A stretch of DNA of 64,000 bases, taken from contig JAFXAR010000012.1 in assembly GCA_017516885.1 (NCBI GenBank), forward strand, positions 1 to 64,000, given 5' to 3'. The notes below the pieces were generated by a model. It saw only the letters and a list, made by a program, of their open reading frames with translations. It searched no databases and was not told the DNA's origin. This DNA is from Bacteroidaceae bacterium (GTDB lineage: Bacteria; Bacteroidota; Bacteroidia; Bacteroidales; Bacteroidaceae). Positions 52,645-60,986 of the stretch are shown piece by piece. Numbering within the stretch: position 1 is the stretch's first letter; each line of letters opens with the position of its first letter. The position numbers and the translations under genes were made by a program.

Positions 52645-52879
52645 CGTTGTATATGTTTATGTTTATAATCTACCTCTTATGATTTTGCTTTGCTGCGCTG
52701 TCCATTATGGCAAAACAGCATATTGCGCCTTTAAACTACAAAATTAACTCATTTCTTTGAAAAAAGCGCTCTTGTGGGCATATTTTTAAGTATATGTTTC
52801 TTGATGCAGGCTTTTGTTCGTTATCTTTTTTGCCTTTGAATGGCAATTATTGTATCTTAGCGCCCGAAAACAATATATT

Positions 52880-53311
52880 ATGAAAATAAAGAGGAGTACA
52901 AATTCTAATTTTAAATTCCTTTATGGCAGCGTCTTTTTCTTTGCGATGCTGGTAGGCGTTATTCTGCTTTTTGTCTATTACAGTGTGAATGAGGCGATGG
53001 AGCGCGGGGGCTGGACAAGTCCAATTTACAGGGTCTCCTTTTCAAAGGATATGGTGGGGGTGGATTGCCAGGTTTTTCTTGACGACAGTCTGCTTTATCG
53101 GGGTTGTCCGGCAAATGAGGGCGATTGTGTAACGGCCGGACAGTATGCAGTTGGCGCTGGAAACGATACAACGCAGTTGTTCAACGAAAAATCTCTGCTT
53201 AAGGTGGTTGTTGCCGCTGCTGACACACTGGTTATGCCTGTTGGCGGCGAGTATCTTTTCAGAGTGGGGTATAACGAAGGGTTGCTGACTTTAGAACCAG
53301 AAAAGCGATAA
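52880..53311 (+). CDS. Small membrane-anchored protein
   Basis: A 143-aa protein from ATG 52880; a longer frame could begin at 52814, but its extra residues are hydrophobic without known features. A transmembrane helix at ~15-38 (FLYGSVFFFAMLVGVILLFV) is followed by a ~95-aa extracytoplasmic domain of mixed strands with two cysteines. The family is not recognised. The stop codon lies inside a 15-bp terminator hairpin. The gene is divergent from glnS and convergent with the S41 peptidase gene. Confidence 0.65.
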   Translation: MKIKRSTNSNFKFLYGSVFFFAMLVGVILLFVYYSVNEAMERGGWTSPIYRVSFSKDMVGVDCQVFLDDSLLYRGCPANEGDCVTAGQYAVGAGNDTTQLFNEKSLLKVVVAAADTLVMPVGGEYLFRVGYNEGLLTLEPEKR

Positions 53312-53330
53312 GCCGGGCTTATCGCTTTTC
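53300..53330. terminator. 15-bp hairpin with one-base loop
   Basis: A perfect stem (53300-53314 with 53316-53330) with a single-G loop overlaps the stop codon of the small membrane protein. It likely serves both convergent genes, since the S41 peptidase gene ends at 53355. Confidence 0.7.
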
Positions 53331-53354
53331 AATATTCTTTGGAACAGCTGTGTT

Positions 53355-55052
53355 TTAAAAAACAGTCTCTCTGTTGATGCCGTGTGCCTGCTTCTTTGGC
53401 GTAAGTATCTCCTTGTATCGCTTGCTCTCTTTCAGTATGCTTATTCCCTCTTTTATGTCGTTGTCGTCGCGGAGCAGGTAAATGCATTCTCCCCGCTGTC
53501 CGTGGTAGCGCTTCACGATTTCGTTTGCAAGAATGGTCTTTAAATATTTGCTGAAGTGTGAGAACGGCTTGTCTATGCTTGACTGGAGTTTCTTTTCAAT
53601 TGACTCTATCTCCTCTTTGGTGGTCTCCTCAAAACCCTCTAGCTTAACCATTTCCTTGAGCTCGGCAAGAATCTTAACGCTAAGCATGTCGTAACTGAAT
53701 CCGGTTTTTTTAAGGTATTCCTTGAACTCTTCGTAGAGTTCGTCGCTTACCGTAAATGTCTCGGCCGGCTCAATGCTGCTGTGCTTTAGGCAGAATTCTG
53801 TTACAAAGTCAAACAGTTCAAAACTATGCAAAAGGCGGAATGCGAGCGCCGATGCCTCTTCAGGCTTTGGCTCTATGTCGGGGCGTATGCCGCCGCCGTC
53901 ACGGACTTCGCGGCCTGCGGCCGTGTGGAATATGTTTGTAAGGCTGTCGGGTACTCTTGTGCTCTTGCCATCGTCTATCATGTGTGAATAGTCAAGCGCT
54001 TGCACGCAACGTCCGCTTGGAATATAGTACTTCGCAGTTGTCAGTTTCAGGTATCCGCCGCCGGAAACCTGTCTTGTCGATTGTACAAGGCCTTTGCCGA
54101 ATGTGCGTGAACCCACAACAACAGCACGGTCAAAATCCTGCAGTGCACCGGCAAGAATCTCTGAAGCCGATGCTGTTTGTCCATTCACAAGCACTACTAT
54201 CGGTGATTCGGTGTCAATTGGTTCGCGTTTTGTAGCATAAACTTCGTTAGACTGCTCTGTTTTGCCTTTAGTTGTTACTACGGTTGTCCCTTTTGGCACG
54301 AACAGTCCTACAATGTCAATAGCCTCGTCAAGCAGTCCGCCGCCATTGTCCCTCAAGTCAATCATAAATGATGTTGCCCCCTGTTTCTTAAGTTCCACAA
54401 CCGCTTTGCGCATATCTTTAGCGCAGTTTTGAGTGAAGCTTGTCAGTGAAATGTAGCCAACATCGCCCTCTTCAATTCCATAGTAGTTAATGGCAGGAAG
54501 TGCAATGTTTTCCCTTACCATCTTGAAGGCAAGTGGTTTCTTTGTGCCGGGACGTTCAACAACAATGGTTACCTTTGTTCCTGCCTCGCCGCGCATCAGG
54601 TCGCTCACGCTGTCTGAACTCATGCCTTTTACGTTGACATCATTTACCGACAATATTACATCGCCGGCCTTAAGGCCTGCCTTGTGTGCCGGCATGCCAA
54701 CGTAGGGCTCTGAAATTACAGTGCTCTTCTTCTTGGCGTGGTACGTTATTACCGAACCTACTCCGGCGTACTTGCCGGTAGTCATCATCTTAAGTTCGTT
54801 GCTCTTCTCCTCAGGGTAGTATACCGTGTAAGGGTCAAGATTCCTGAGCATTGCGTCAATGCTCTTGTTTATGAACTTGTCGGGCATTATGCTGTCGACA
54901 TAGAACATGTTAAGGTCCTTAATTATATCGTTGAGCACTGATACCTGTTTTGCAAGACGGAACTTGTGGCTGTCTTTGTTCTGTCCCATTGCCGGCGTTA
55001 AAAGGGCCGCAGCAAGCAGTAACAGCAGCAGTTTGTATTTTTTCTTTATCAT
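53355..55052 (-). CDS. S41 carboxy-terminal processing peptidase (CtpA-like)
   Basis: A 565-aa periplasmic serine protease. The signal peptide is in residues 1-24 (LLLLLLAAALLTPAMGQ). The PDZ domain is around residues 100-180 (EPYVGMPAHKAGLKAGDVIL). The S41 catalytic core has the serine in QTASASEILAGAL and the lysine in GSRTFGKGLVQS. The C-terminal ~150 residues are a helical extension common in Bacteroidota homologues. These proteases trim C-terminal tails and remove damaged periplasmic proteins. It is a single gene, with no obvious operon partner. Confidence 0.92.
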   Translation of the reverse strand: MIKKKYKLLLLLLAAALLTPAMGQNKDSHKFRLAKQVSVLNDIIKDLNMFYVDSIMPDKFINKSIDAMLRNLDPYTVYYPEEKSNELKMMTTGKYAGVGSVITYHAKKKSTVISEPYVGMPAHKAGLKAGDVILSVNDVNVKGMSSDSVSDLMRGEAGTKVTIVVERPGTKKPLAFKMVRENIALPAINYYGIEEGDVGYISLTSFTQNCAKDMRKAVVELKKQGATSFMIDLRDNGGGLLDEAIDIVGLFVPKGTTVVTTKGKTEQSNEVYATKREPIDTESPIVVLVNGQTASASEILAGALQDFDRAVVVGSRTFGKGLVQSTRQVSGGGYLKLTTAKYYIPSGRCVQALDYSHMIDDGKSTRVPDSLTNIFHTAAGREVRDGGGIRPDIEPKPEEASALAFRLLHSFELFDFVTEFCLKHSSIEPAETFTVSDELYEEFKEYLKKTGFSYDMLSVKILAELKEMVKLEGFEETTKEEIESIEKKLQSSIDKPFSHFSKYLKTILANEIVKRYHGQRGECIYLLRDDNDIKEGISILKESKRYKEILTPKKQAHGINRETVF

Positions 55053-55200
55053 ATTGTTTAATGGATTGCTTTCTTTATGCGAAGATACATCTTACTCCTT
55101 AATAAAAGGATGCTTAATGCTTCATTTTTTGTCGTTTTTATATTTTTTTTCAGTATAAGGCAGTTTTTTTACTGCTTGAATAGAAAAATAAACGGAAAAA

Positions 55201-55232
55201 TTTGCACGAAATAAAAAGATATACTACTTTTG
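55201..55232 (+). promoter_or_regulatory. Promoter of the tRNA-Asn genes
   Basis: TTTG at 55201-55204, a 20-nt spacer and TACTTTTG at 55225-55232 match the Bacteroidota promoter exactly. Transcription would start near 55238, 23 bases before the first tRNA. Confidence 0.8.
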
Positions 55233-55260
55233 CATCGTCAAACGACAAGGGAGACAAAAT

Positions 55261-55334
55261 TCTTCAGTAGCTCAGTCGGTTAGAGCACCTGACTGTTAAT
55301 CAGGGGGTCGTAGGTTCAAGTCCTACCTGAAGAG
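55261..55334 (+). tRNA. tRNA-Asn (anticodon GTT), first copy
   Basis: A 74-nt tRNA with acceptor stem TCTTCAG/CTGAAGA, discriminator G, D arm with GTAGCTCAGTCGG, anticodon loop CTGTTAA and T arm GGTTCAAGTCC. The CCA end is not encoded. It is identical to the copy at 55378-55451. Confidence 0.96.
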
Positions 55335-55337
55335 CAA

Positions 55338-55362
55338 GCGAGCAGCGGTTCTCGCTTTTTTG
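55338..55362 (+). terminator. Terminator between the two tRNA-Asn genes
   Basis: A 5-bp stem GCGAG/CTCGC with an 8-nt loop and a run of six T. It would end transcription after the first tRNA, or allow partial read-through into the second. Confidence 0.65.
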
Positions 55363-55377
55363 TTGAACTTTGAAAAT

Positions 55378-55451
55378 TCTTCAGTAGCTCAGTCGGTTAG
55401 AGCACCTGACTGTTAATCAGGGGGTCGTAGGTTCAAGTCCTACCTGAAGAG
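55378..55451 (+). tRNA. tRNA-Asn (anticodon GTT), second copy
   Basis: Identical in all 74 bases to the first copy, and preceded by only 43 bases of spacer. It has no strong promoter of its own; expression depends on read-through or on a weak element. Confidence 0.96.
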
Positions 55452-55453
55452 CA

Positions 55454-55482
55454 AAGCGGAAAACAGACGTTTTCCGCTTTTA
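55454..55482 (+). terminator. Terminator after the second tRNA-Asn
   Basis: An 8-bp stem (GCGGAAAA/TTTTCCGC) with a 6-nt loop, followed by a T-rich tract. A typical intrinsic terminator. Confidence 0.8.
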
Positions 55483-55560
55483 TTTTTCAAGATACTGATT
55501 GCTCAAGACATTCAAAACAAAAAATACCACCAAGCGCTTCTGCCTGTTCAAAGACCTTTT

Positions 55561-56694
55561 TCAAATACCTATAACCAATCCTGCTGACATTGACTTGAAT
55601 CCGGGGCCGAATTCTGTGTCAAGCGTATTTGTTGGAGAATACTTGAAGTATAATGATATTAGGGATACGGTCACCTCAGCCTTGAAGTCTACTGTCACAG
55701 CCTTTTGCGGTATGCTGCTGCTTGTCTCCTTGAATCCCTCCTTCTCTTTTCCGCTTCCTGTTTCGTAGCGTGTCTTTATTGATGCGTGGGTGTTGAAGTT
55801 GACAATTGGCCCGGCTGCAACAGAAAGGTACTTGTTTATGTCCTGACGCAGCATCAGTTCAAGTGTCATTGAGAATACCTTTATACGCGAGAAACCAATA
55901 TTTGCGCCTTCGGGGTAAGGGGCTATGGTTAGTTTCTTGCCATCTTTGAGGAATCTGCTTTCTCCTTTCATGCGGTAGTTGCGCCAGTCGACACCGAATC
56001 CTAATGATAAATGCGTCTTTCTGTTCTTGAATGGTGTGTATTCCCAATTAACGATATTGTTGAGGAAAAATTCCCATCCGGCGTTGCCGAATTCAATATC
56101 CATGCCGGGTGCCTGTGAATGTGCCGACACGAGACCCATTCCGAATTCAAGGTCGCCGAGAAGACTGAACTTAAAGCGTGACTGCTTCTTCTTGTTGTCC
56201 TTAAATGGTATCTTGAAATCCCAGTTAGTGTCTTTCTCAATGTAGACAGTCCTTGTCTCCTTGATATCGCCTTTTTGCAGTATGCTGAGCGTGTATCCAT
56301 CTTCTCCATCCTTTACAATTACGGCGCTTTGGCTGTGCGGCCCTTTGGTGAGTGTAATTCTGTCGGCATCCTTAAATGTGGCTTTTCCTTCAAACTCAGT
56401 ATTTATGCCAATGCATTTTATGCTCATCCTATCGGTAGGGAATCTGTTGTGGGTTATTTTTATGCGGTAGTCGCGTTCAAGATGGCGGCCTTCAACCTCA
56501 ATGTCGTAGCCATCGGCGGTCTCTTCAATTGAAATGCGCCCGGGATTTTCAATACAGATGCTTGCACTGTCCTTCTCCTTTGCGTACTTCTTGGCAAGGG
56601 CGTTAATGTCGGTAATGCCTTTGCTGCTTTCAGTCTGTGCCTGTGCGGAAAGAACTCCGGCAAGCATCATCATTGCAAATAAAATTCTTCTCAT
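55561..56694 (-). CDS. Exported beta-barrel-like protein
   Basis: A 377-aa protein with a signal peptide (MRRILFAMMMLAGVLSAQA). The first half is a soluble, charged domain and the second half (~175-377) shows alternating amphipathic strands ending in VIGI, suggesting an outer-membrane barrel (HLSLGFGVDWRNYRM, MTLELMLRQDINKYLSVAAG). The family is not recognised with confidence. It is the last of four minus-strand genes with the ECF sigma factor and may be in its regulon or operon, separated by 108 bases from the next gene. Confidence 0.7.
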   Translation of the reverse strand: MRRILFAMMMLAGVLSAQAQTESSKGITDINALAKKYAKEKDSASICIENPGRISIEETADGYDIEVEGRHLERDYRIKITHNRFPTDRMSIKCIGINTEFEGKATFKDADRITLTKGPHSQSAVIVKDGEDGYTLSILQKGDIKETRTVYIEKDTNWDFKIPFKDNKKKQSRFKFSLLGDLEFGMGLVSAHSQAPGMDIEFGNAGWEFFLNNIVNWEYTPFKNRKTHLSLGFGVDWRNYRMKGESRFLKDGKKLTIAPYPEGANIGFSRIKVFSMTLELMLRQDINKYLSVAAGPIVNFNTHASIKTRYETGSGKEKEGFKETSSSIPQKAVTVDFKAEVTVSLISLYFKYSPTNTLDTEFGPGFKSMSAGLVIGI

Positions 56695-56802
56695 GGTATA
56701 TTCTGTTATTGTTTGTTATATAAGTGAAGTTCTATAAATTGGATAGATTGTGCCCGCATTGAAATCTGCAAGTGAATTTTGCTCATGCCCGCCGGCAGTT
56801 TC

Positions 56803-57237
56803 TTACTTCTGGAACATCTTTTTAAGTTCGTCAAGAGTGGGGTATCCCTCCATGTATACAATTGTCACTTCGCTTGGCTCGTCATCGCGAAGCGAGCTGT
56901 TGCGGTAGAACAGATAGCGGTACTTGCCGTCCTCGTTTGGCTTGAACTGGTAGAATCCATAGTAGAGCTTGCCGTTTATGTAGCCGCATTCCTTGTCTAT
57001 TGCTTTATGCTCATTGCTCTTGACAACCTCTTCAATGTAGTTGAATAGCTTTCGGTCGCTTGTGGAGACTGTGCTGAAGAGTGTGAGATGGTAGGGCTTG
57101 AGACTGGAACCCTCAATGCATGAAGACTCAACCTGTTTTGCCATCTTGCCGTTGAGTATGTCGGCCGCCTCAACGCTTTGTGCTTCTGCCGAAAATGCGG
57201 CTATGCAGATTATAATTGTTGTAAGAATCCGTTTCAT
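56803..57237 (-). CDS. Small exported protein of the ECF cluster
   Basis: A 144-aa protein with a signal peptide (ILTTIIICIAAFSAEAQS). The mature ~120 residues are mixed, with a central DRKLFNYIEEVVKSNEHKAI segment and a C-terminal strand-helix (PSEVTIVYMEGYPTLDELK). It resembles DUF4252/DUF6108-like small periplasmic proteins of Bacteroidales in size and pattern, but the family call is uncertain. It lies 8 bases after the anti-sigma-like gene, so it is part of the sigma factor operon. Confidence 0.75.
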   Translation of the reverse strand: MKRILTTIIICIAAFSAEAQSVEAADILNGKMAKQVESSCIEGSSLKPYHLTLFSTVSTSDRKLFNYIEEVVKSNEHKAIDKECGYINGKLYYGFYQFKPNEDGKYRYLFYRNSSLRDDEPSEVTIVYMEGYPTLDELKKMFQK

Positions 57238-57245
57238 AATATCCT

Positions 57246-57752
57246 TTAATTGTTTGCTGCATTGAACATTGCTGCTAATTGCTCTTCTACTGCATAGTCT
57301 CTTGTGGTGTTGCCTATCATGGCCATGGCCTCATGCATCTGTTTCAGCACTGTCTCTTCATCGGTGCATGTCTCTCCGTTTATGTAGGCAATATATTTGT
57401 TGCGGCTGGTTTCCGTTGCCTGTGTAATGAGCTCTTTCTCTTCTTTGTCTGCACCTATGTAGCTGAATCCTATTCCCGCTGCAATTGTTATGACAGCTGC
57501 GGCTGAACTCCACGAGGCAATCCTCCTCCTTCTTATTTTCCTCTTTATCTCCTGTTCTCTTCTGTTTGCTGCCCTTGCTGTGGCAAAGTATCCCATGACA
57601 GCCTTTATTTCATTGAATTCAGGCGAGTTGCTCTCTTCGGTTGAGAGGAATGCGGCAAGTGCTTTCTCCTCTTGGGGGGTGATTGTGGCATCGAAGTATT
57701 TTTCCGATATTCTGAGCCATTCTGTTTTGCGGTTATCCATTTCCATTCTCAA
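57246..57752 (-). CDS. Anti-sigma factor-like membrane protein
   Basis: A 168-aa protein: a cytoplasmic N-terminal helical part of ~80 residues (PQEEKALAAFLSTEESNSPE), one transmembrane helix (~85-107, IASWSSAAAVITIAAGIGFS) preceded by a basic stretch KRKIRRRR, and a short periplasmic tail. This topology, and its overlap of 20 nt with the upstream ECF sigma gene, strongly suggest that it binds and restrains that sigma factor. No classical anti-sigma zinc motif is present, so it would belong to a Bacteroidota-specific type. Confidence 0.75.
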   Translation of the reverse strand: MRMEMDNRKTEWLRISEKYFDATITPQEEKALAAFLSTEESNSPEFNEIKAVMGYFATARAANRREQEIKRKIRRRRIASWSSAAAVITIAAGIGFSYIGADKEEKELITQATETSRNKYIAYINGETCTDEETVLKQMHEAMAMIGNTTRDYAVEEQLAAMFNAANN

Positions 57753-58239
57753 CCTCCTTTCTGTAACATTCCCTGATTTTTTTTCGCGCTCTTGAGAGAT
57801 TCATTCTTATTGCACTTTCGCTTGCGGATAGTTCTCTTGAAATCTCCTCAATACTGTATCCCTGTATATCTTTAAGTTCTATAATTGCCTTCTGTTGCGG
57901 TGTCAGCTGCCTGTCTATAATTTTTTTTACCTCCCTGAGTCTTTCTTCCCGTTCGGAGTATGGGTTTTCTTCGTCACAACTGTCGTGCTCTTCGTTTATC
58001 GGCACGGTTTCTATTCTCCGTTTCCTGGTGCTGTCTATGCAGATGTTGCGCAGTACAGTCGTGGTCAGAGCTTCGGCCTCGGCTTCGGTGCTTATGCTCT
58101 CCCGCCTCGGCCAAAGCCGGCAGAAGGCATCCTGCAAAGCGTCTGCTGCATCATCCTCGCTTGGCAGGATGTGCATTGCTATTCTGAGGAATTTCTTCCG
58201 CAGCGCAGTGAATGTTGATATTAGCACCTTGTCGCTCAT
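57733..58239 (-). CDS. ECF-type RNA polymerase sigma factor
   Basis: A 168-aa sigma factor starting at ATG 58239 (MSDKVLISTFTALRKKFLRI); an upstream extension to 58377 lacks sigma features. Region 2 is in AMHILPSEDDAADALQDAFC and the region 4 helix-turn-helix is GYSIEEISRELSASESAIRM. Extracytoplasmic-function sigma factors of this size direct RNA polymerase to envelope-stress or nutrient-uptake genes. The anti-sigma-like gene overlaps it by 20 nt and two exported proteins follow, suggesting a small envelope-response regulon. Confidence 0.92.
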   Translation of the reverse strand: MSDKVLISTFTALRKKFLRIAMHILPSEDDAADALQDAFCRLWPRRESISTEAEAEALTTTVLRNICIDSTRKRRIETVPINEEHDSCDEENPYSEREERLREVKKIIDRQLTPQQKAIIELKDIQGYSIEEISRELSASESAIRMNLSRARKKIRECYRKEVENGNG

Positions 58240-58395
58240 TTTGTGTCTGCTGGGACTTTCTGTAATGTAAACGAAAGAATGGTTAAAATGTAACACATTT
58301 TTTCGTGAATTTTTATCTAATTGTGCAGAATGTATATAATAATATGACAGAAGGCAGCGCGCGCTGCCTTCTGTCATATTATTATGGCTTATAAA

Positions 58396-60645
58396 TTAGA
58401 AGTGCTTGTAAACCTTGTTTTCCATCTGGTACTCGTCGTTCCATGCAGCACCCACGCTCATGAAGTCTGAGTTAGCCTTTTCCTCTTCGTTGGCACTCTT
58501 CTGGTTGTATGTGTTGTCTTTCTTGTCAGTCTTGGAAATTACCTTTACAACGTATACGCCATTGTTGCCCTTGAATGGTTCGCTTGTCTGGTTTACATCA
58601 AGCTTTGCAGCAACTGCGCTGATGCTTGCGTCATTAACTCTCCAGTTTGGTATGCTTGCCGATTCGTTGAAGTTAACCTGGTCTACTGTTGCCGACTGTA
58701 CATTTGCTAAGGTCTTAACCTGCTCAAATGTCTTGCCCTTGAGCTGTGCAACAGCCATCTCTTCGGCCTTCTTCTGCTTGAGTTCGTTCTTTACTGTTTC
58801 GTACATTGATATGCCGTTTACAGTTTCGTTGAGAGCTACATATCCCTTGGGGTTTACTCTGTCAAGTACCATAACCATGAAGCAGTCGTTCTCGCCGCAT
58901 TTCTTGATTTCTGAAACGCCGTCAACCTTTGTGCTGCCGTCGAAAATCCACTTAATGAAGCTGCTTGTGTTAGCGGTGCTGGCGATTGCAGCGGTGCTTG
59001 TTGTAACGCCGTTCTGACGGAGAATGTAGTATTTCTTGCTCTCCTTGACTTTCTTCTCAAAGTCTGCTGCGTCCTTGCTGCCGCCTACTGTCTTGCTGAA
59101 CTCGTTGTAGGTCTTGTTATATGTGTTGTTGCTGAACACAATCTCCTTGTTTATTATAACAGGCTTGTATGCAATTGCACTGCCGCTCTTTTCATAGATT
59201 TGATATACGAGTACAGAGTGCGCACCCGGTATGAGGTTTACTTTTGCTGTCTGGTATGTGTTTAGAGGTGCTTCGCAGAATGCCTTCATTGTTGTGTCGT
59301 TCTGCATGAGGCATGGGAGAAGCGCCTTGCCGTTAAGGTCCTTGCTGATGCTTGTTGTTGCAAAGGCAACAGAGTCCTCGGCAATTTCGTAACCCTTTGT
59401 CAGCTCCTTGAAGTCGCCATTTGCAGCGAGCTTTGCAACAAGTGTGTCTACTGTTGCATTTACAATAGAGTCTGATTTGTCATAAATTACAGCATAGCGT
59501 ACGCCAATCTTTTCAGGAACTGTTATCTTCTCGGCGTTTGTAACAACGCAGAAGTATTCGTTTCTGTCATTGCTCTCAAAGCCTCTGATGCGGAATGGGT
59601 TTGTTACAGAATCAACTTCTGTGTTTCTGATAGTCTCAACAATGTCTTTATTGAGGTTCAAAGCTGAAAGGTCCTCTAGTGTTGTGAGGCTTGGGAACTC
59701 AATGCAGTTGCCGTGAGCGAGGCGTGCTGCTCTGTCATAGTTCTTAAAGCCGGCCTTCAATGTGTCTGAGCACTCCTGCATCTGCTTCTTGATTGCAGCA
59801 ATGTCCTCGTCGCTTGGCCTTACGTTTACCTTTACATACTTGATGTCGCGTGTCTCCTCGTTTCTCATCCAGTCTGTTCTGAATCTCTTGTTGCTCTCGT
59901 AGTAGTTCACAATCTCATCGTCGCTGACCTTGATGGTGTCGAGCAGCGCCGCTGTATTGAATCGTGCAACTTCAATTCTTATAGAGTCTTTGCCGAGTTT
60001 CATGCCCTTCTCAACAATTGCAGGGTTTGCAATGGTGCTGTTCTGATAGAGTGTCTGCAGCTTTGACTGTATGATTTCGTTTGTAACATTTCTCTCAATG
60101 TACTTCCAGCAATAGAAGTAGATTGCTGTAGCCTGTGATATTTCACCGCCGTTGTTCATTGAGTTGATTACCTCGTTGAGAATTTCCATGTTGAAAGAGT
60201 TGCCGTTGACAAATGCGTTTGTCTGTCCTCCTGTTCTTTGAGCGGCCATGACTGACTCTCTTATGAAGCTGTTCACGAAATTGCTCTTGTTGTTCTCAAG
60301 GTAGTGCTTGATGTCGCCCGATGTTACTGAGATGCCCAGCTTTTCAGCCTCGCTGCCGAAAACCTTGCTCACTGAGAGAATATTCCAAGCCTCAGCCTTC
60401 TTCTGCTCTTCTGTAATCATGTTTGTTGAGCCATAGAGAACTGTGTAAAAATTCTCCTGCTCGTTTAGGAGTTCCTGGAATTCAACAGCCTGTATCTCTG
60501 TTTCTCCAACTGTACCCACTGAGGTGTCTACAGTGTTCGATTCAAAAAGCTTTACTGCATCACCAGCAATGAATGCAAATAGCGCAATTCCCACAAAGAT
60601 TATCAAAAGTGGTCCTTTGTTGCGCAACGATTGTAATGTGCCCAT
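58396..60645 (-). CDS. SurA/PpiD-like periplasmic peptidyl-prolyl isomerase
   Basis: A 749-aa protein anchored by an N-terminal membrane helix (residues ~12-33, GPLLIIFVGIALFAFIAGDA). It is followed by a SurA_N-like helical domain (~45-230), a middle region with parvulin-like segments (~235-600), and a C-terminal helical end. PpiD-type proteins assist folding of outer-membrane and secreted proteins leaving the Sec channel. The parvulin motifs are not clear enough to claim catalysis. The place next to the CorC-like, lptC and TPR genes repeats a common Bacteroidales envelope gene order. Confidence 0.85.
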   Translation of the reverse strand: MGTLQSLRNKGPLLIIFVGIALFAFIAGDAVKLFESNTVDTSVGTVGETEIQAVEFQELLNEQENFYTVLYGSTNMITEEQKKAEAWNILSVSKVFGSEAEKLGISVTSGDIKHYLENNKSNFVNSFIRESVMAAQRTGGQTNAFVNGNSFNMEILNEVINSMNNGGEISQATAIYFYCWKYIERNVTNEIIQSKLQTLYQNSTIANPAIVEKGMKLGKDSIRIEVARFNTAALLDTIKVSDDEIVNYYESNKRFRTDWMRNEETRDIKYVKVNVRPSDEDIAAIKKQMQECSDTLKAGFKNYDRAARLAHGNCIEFPSLTTLEDLSALNLNKDIVETIRNTEVDSVTNPFRIRGFESNDRNEYFCVVTNAEKITVPEKIGVRYAVIYDKSDSIVNATVDTLVAKLAANGDFKELTKGYEIAEDSVAFATTSISKDLNGKALLPCLMQNDTTMKAFCEAPLNTYQTAKVNLIPGAHSVLVYQIYEKSGSAIAYKPVIINKEIVFSNNTYNKTYNEFSKTVGGSKDAADFEKKVKESKKYYILRQNGVTTSTAAIASTANTSSFIKWIFDGSTKVDGVSEIKKCGENDCFMVMVLDRVNPKGYVALNETVNGISMYETVKNELKQKKAEEMAVAQLKGKTFEQVKTLANVQSATVDQVNFNESASIPNWRVNDASISAVAAKLDVNQTSEPFKGNNGVYVVKVISKTDKKDNTYNQKSANEEEKANSDFMSVGAAWNDEYQMENKVYKHF

Positions 60646-60986
60646 AATTAAATATTATTTTTTGTTTTTTATATTTTGCATTAAACTTTGCAAAGTTAGT
60701 AAAATGCTTTTGATTATCCGTTATAAATAGTCAAAAAACTGCTGTAAAAAATGAAGATGACTAAAAAGTGTATTTCTGCGTTACGCTTGCCTTCAAAATC
60801 CTCATTTACGCTTTGTAAACTCCGGTTTTTCAGGCTGCGCGAGCCTTGAACTACATCTTTTTATTCATCTTCATAAAAACAGAGTATGCTAAAAATTACT
60901 TTTTAGTCAGCCTCATTAAAAATATAATTTGCGGGTAAAAACAGCCATAATTTGGCATTTCCCTTTCATTTTGCACAATTTGAACT
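60646..60986. other. Intergenic region holding a MITE-like repeat
   Basis: No gene is seen in these 341 bases. Half of it is the 168-bp element at 60750-60917, described separately. Confidence 0.6.
60750..60917. repeat. MITE-like element with 20-bp terminal inverted repeats
   Basis: A 168-bp unit whose ends are inverted repeats: 60750-60769 and 60898-60917 pair at 18 of 20 positions, with a perfect 12-bp core TGACTAAAAAGT. The interior has no reading frame of note but contains short repeated words such as TTACGCTT (60782, 60812). No clear target duplication is visible. It looks like a non-autonomous transposon or a conserved extragenic repeat. Confidence 0.6.

Noticed and set aside
52814..52879. 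N-terminal extension of the small membrane protein
   Set aside because: The extra residues precede a good ATG and overlap the likely promoter region. The shorter protein has a normal anchor at its start.
55261..55451. Direct-repeat element or CRISPR-like pair
   Set aside because: The two 74-base repeats fold as tRNA-Asn genes.
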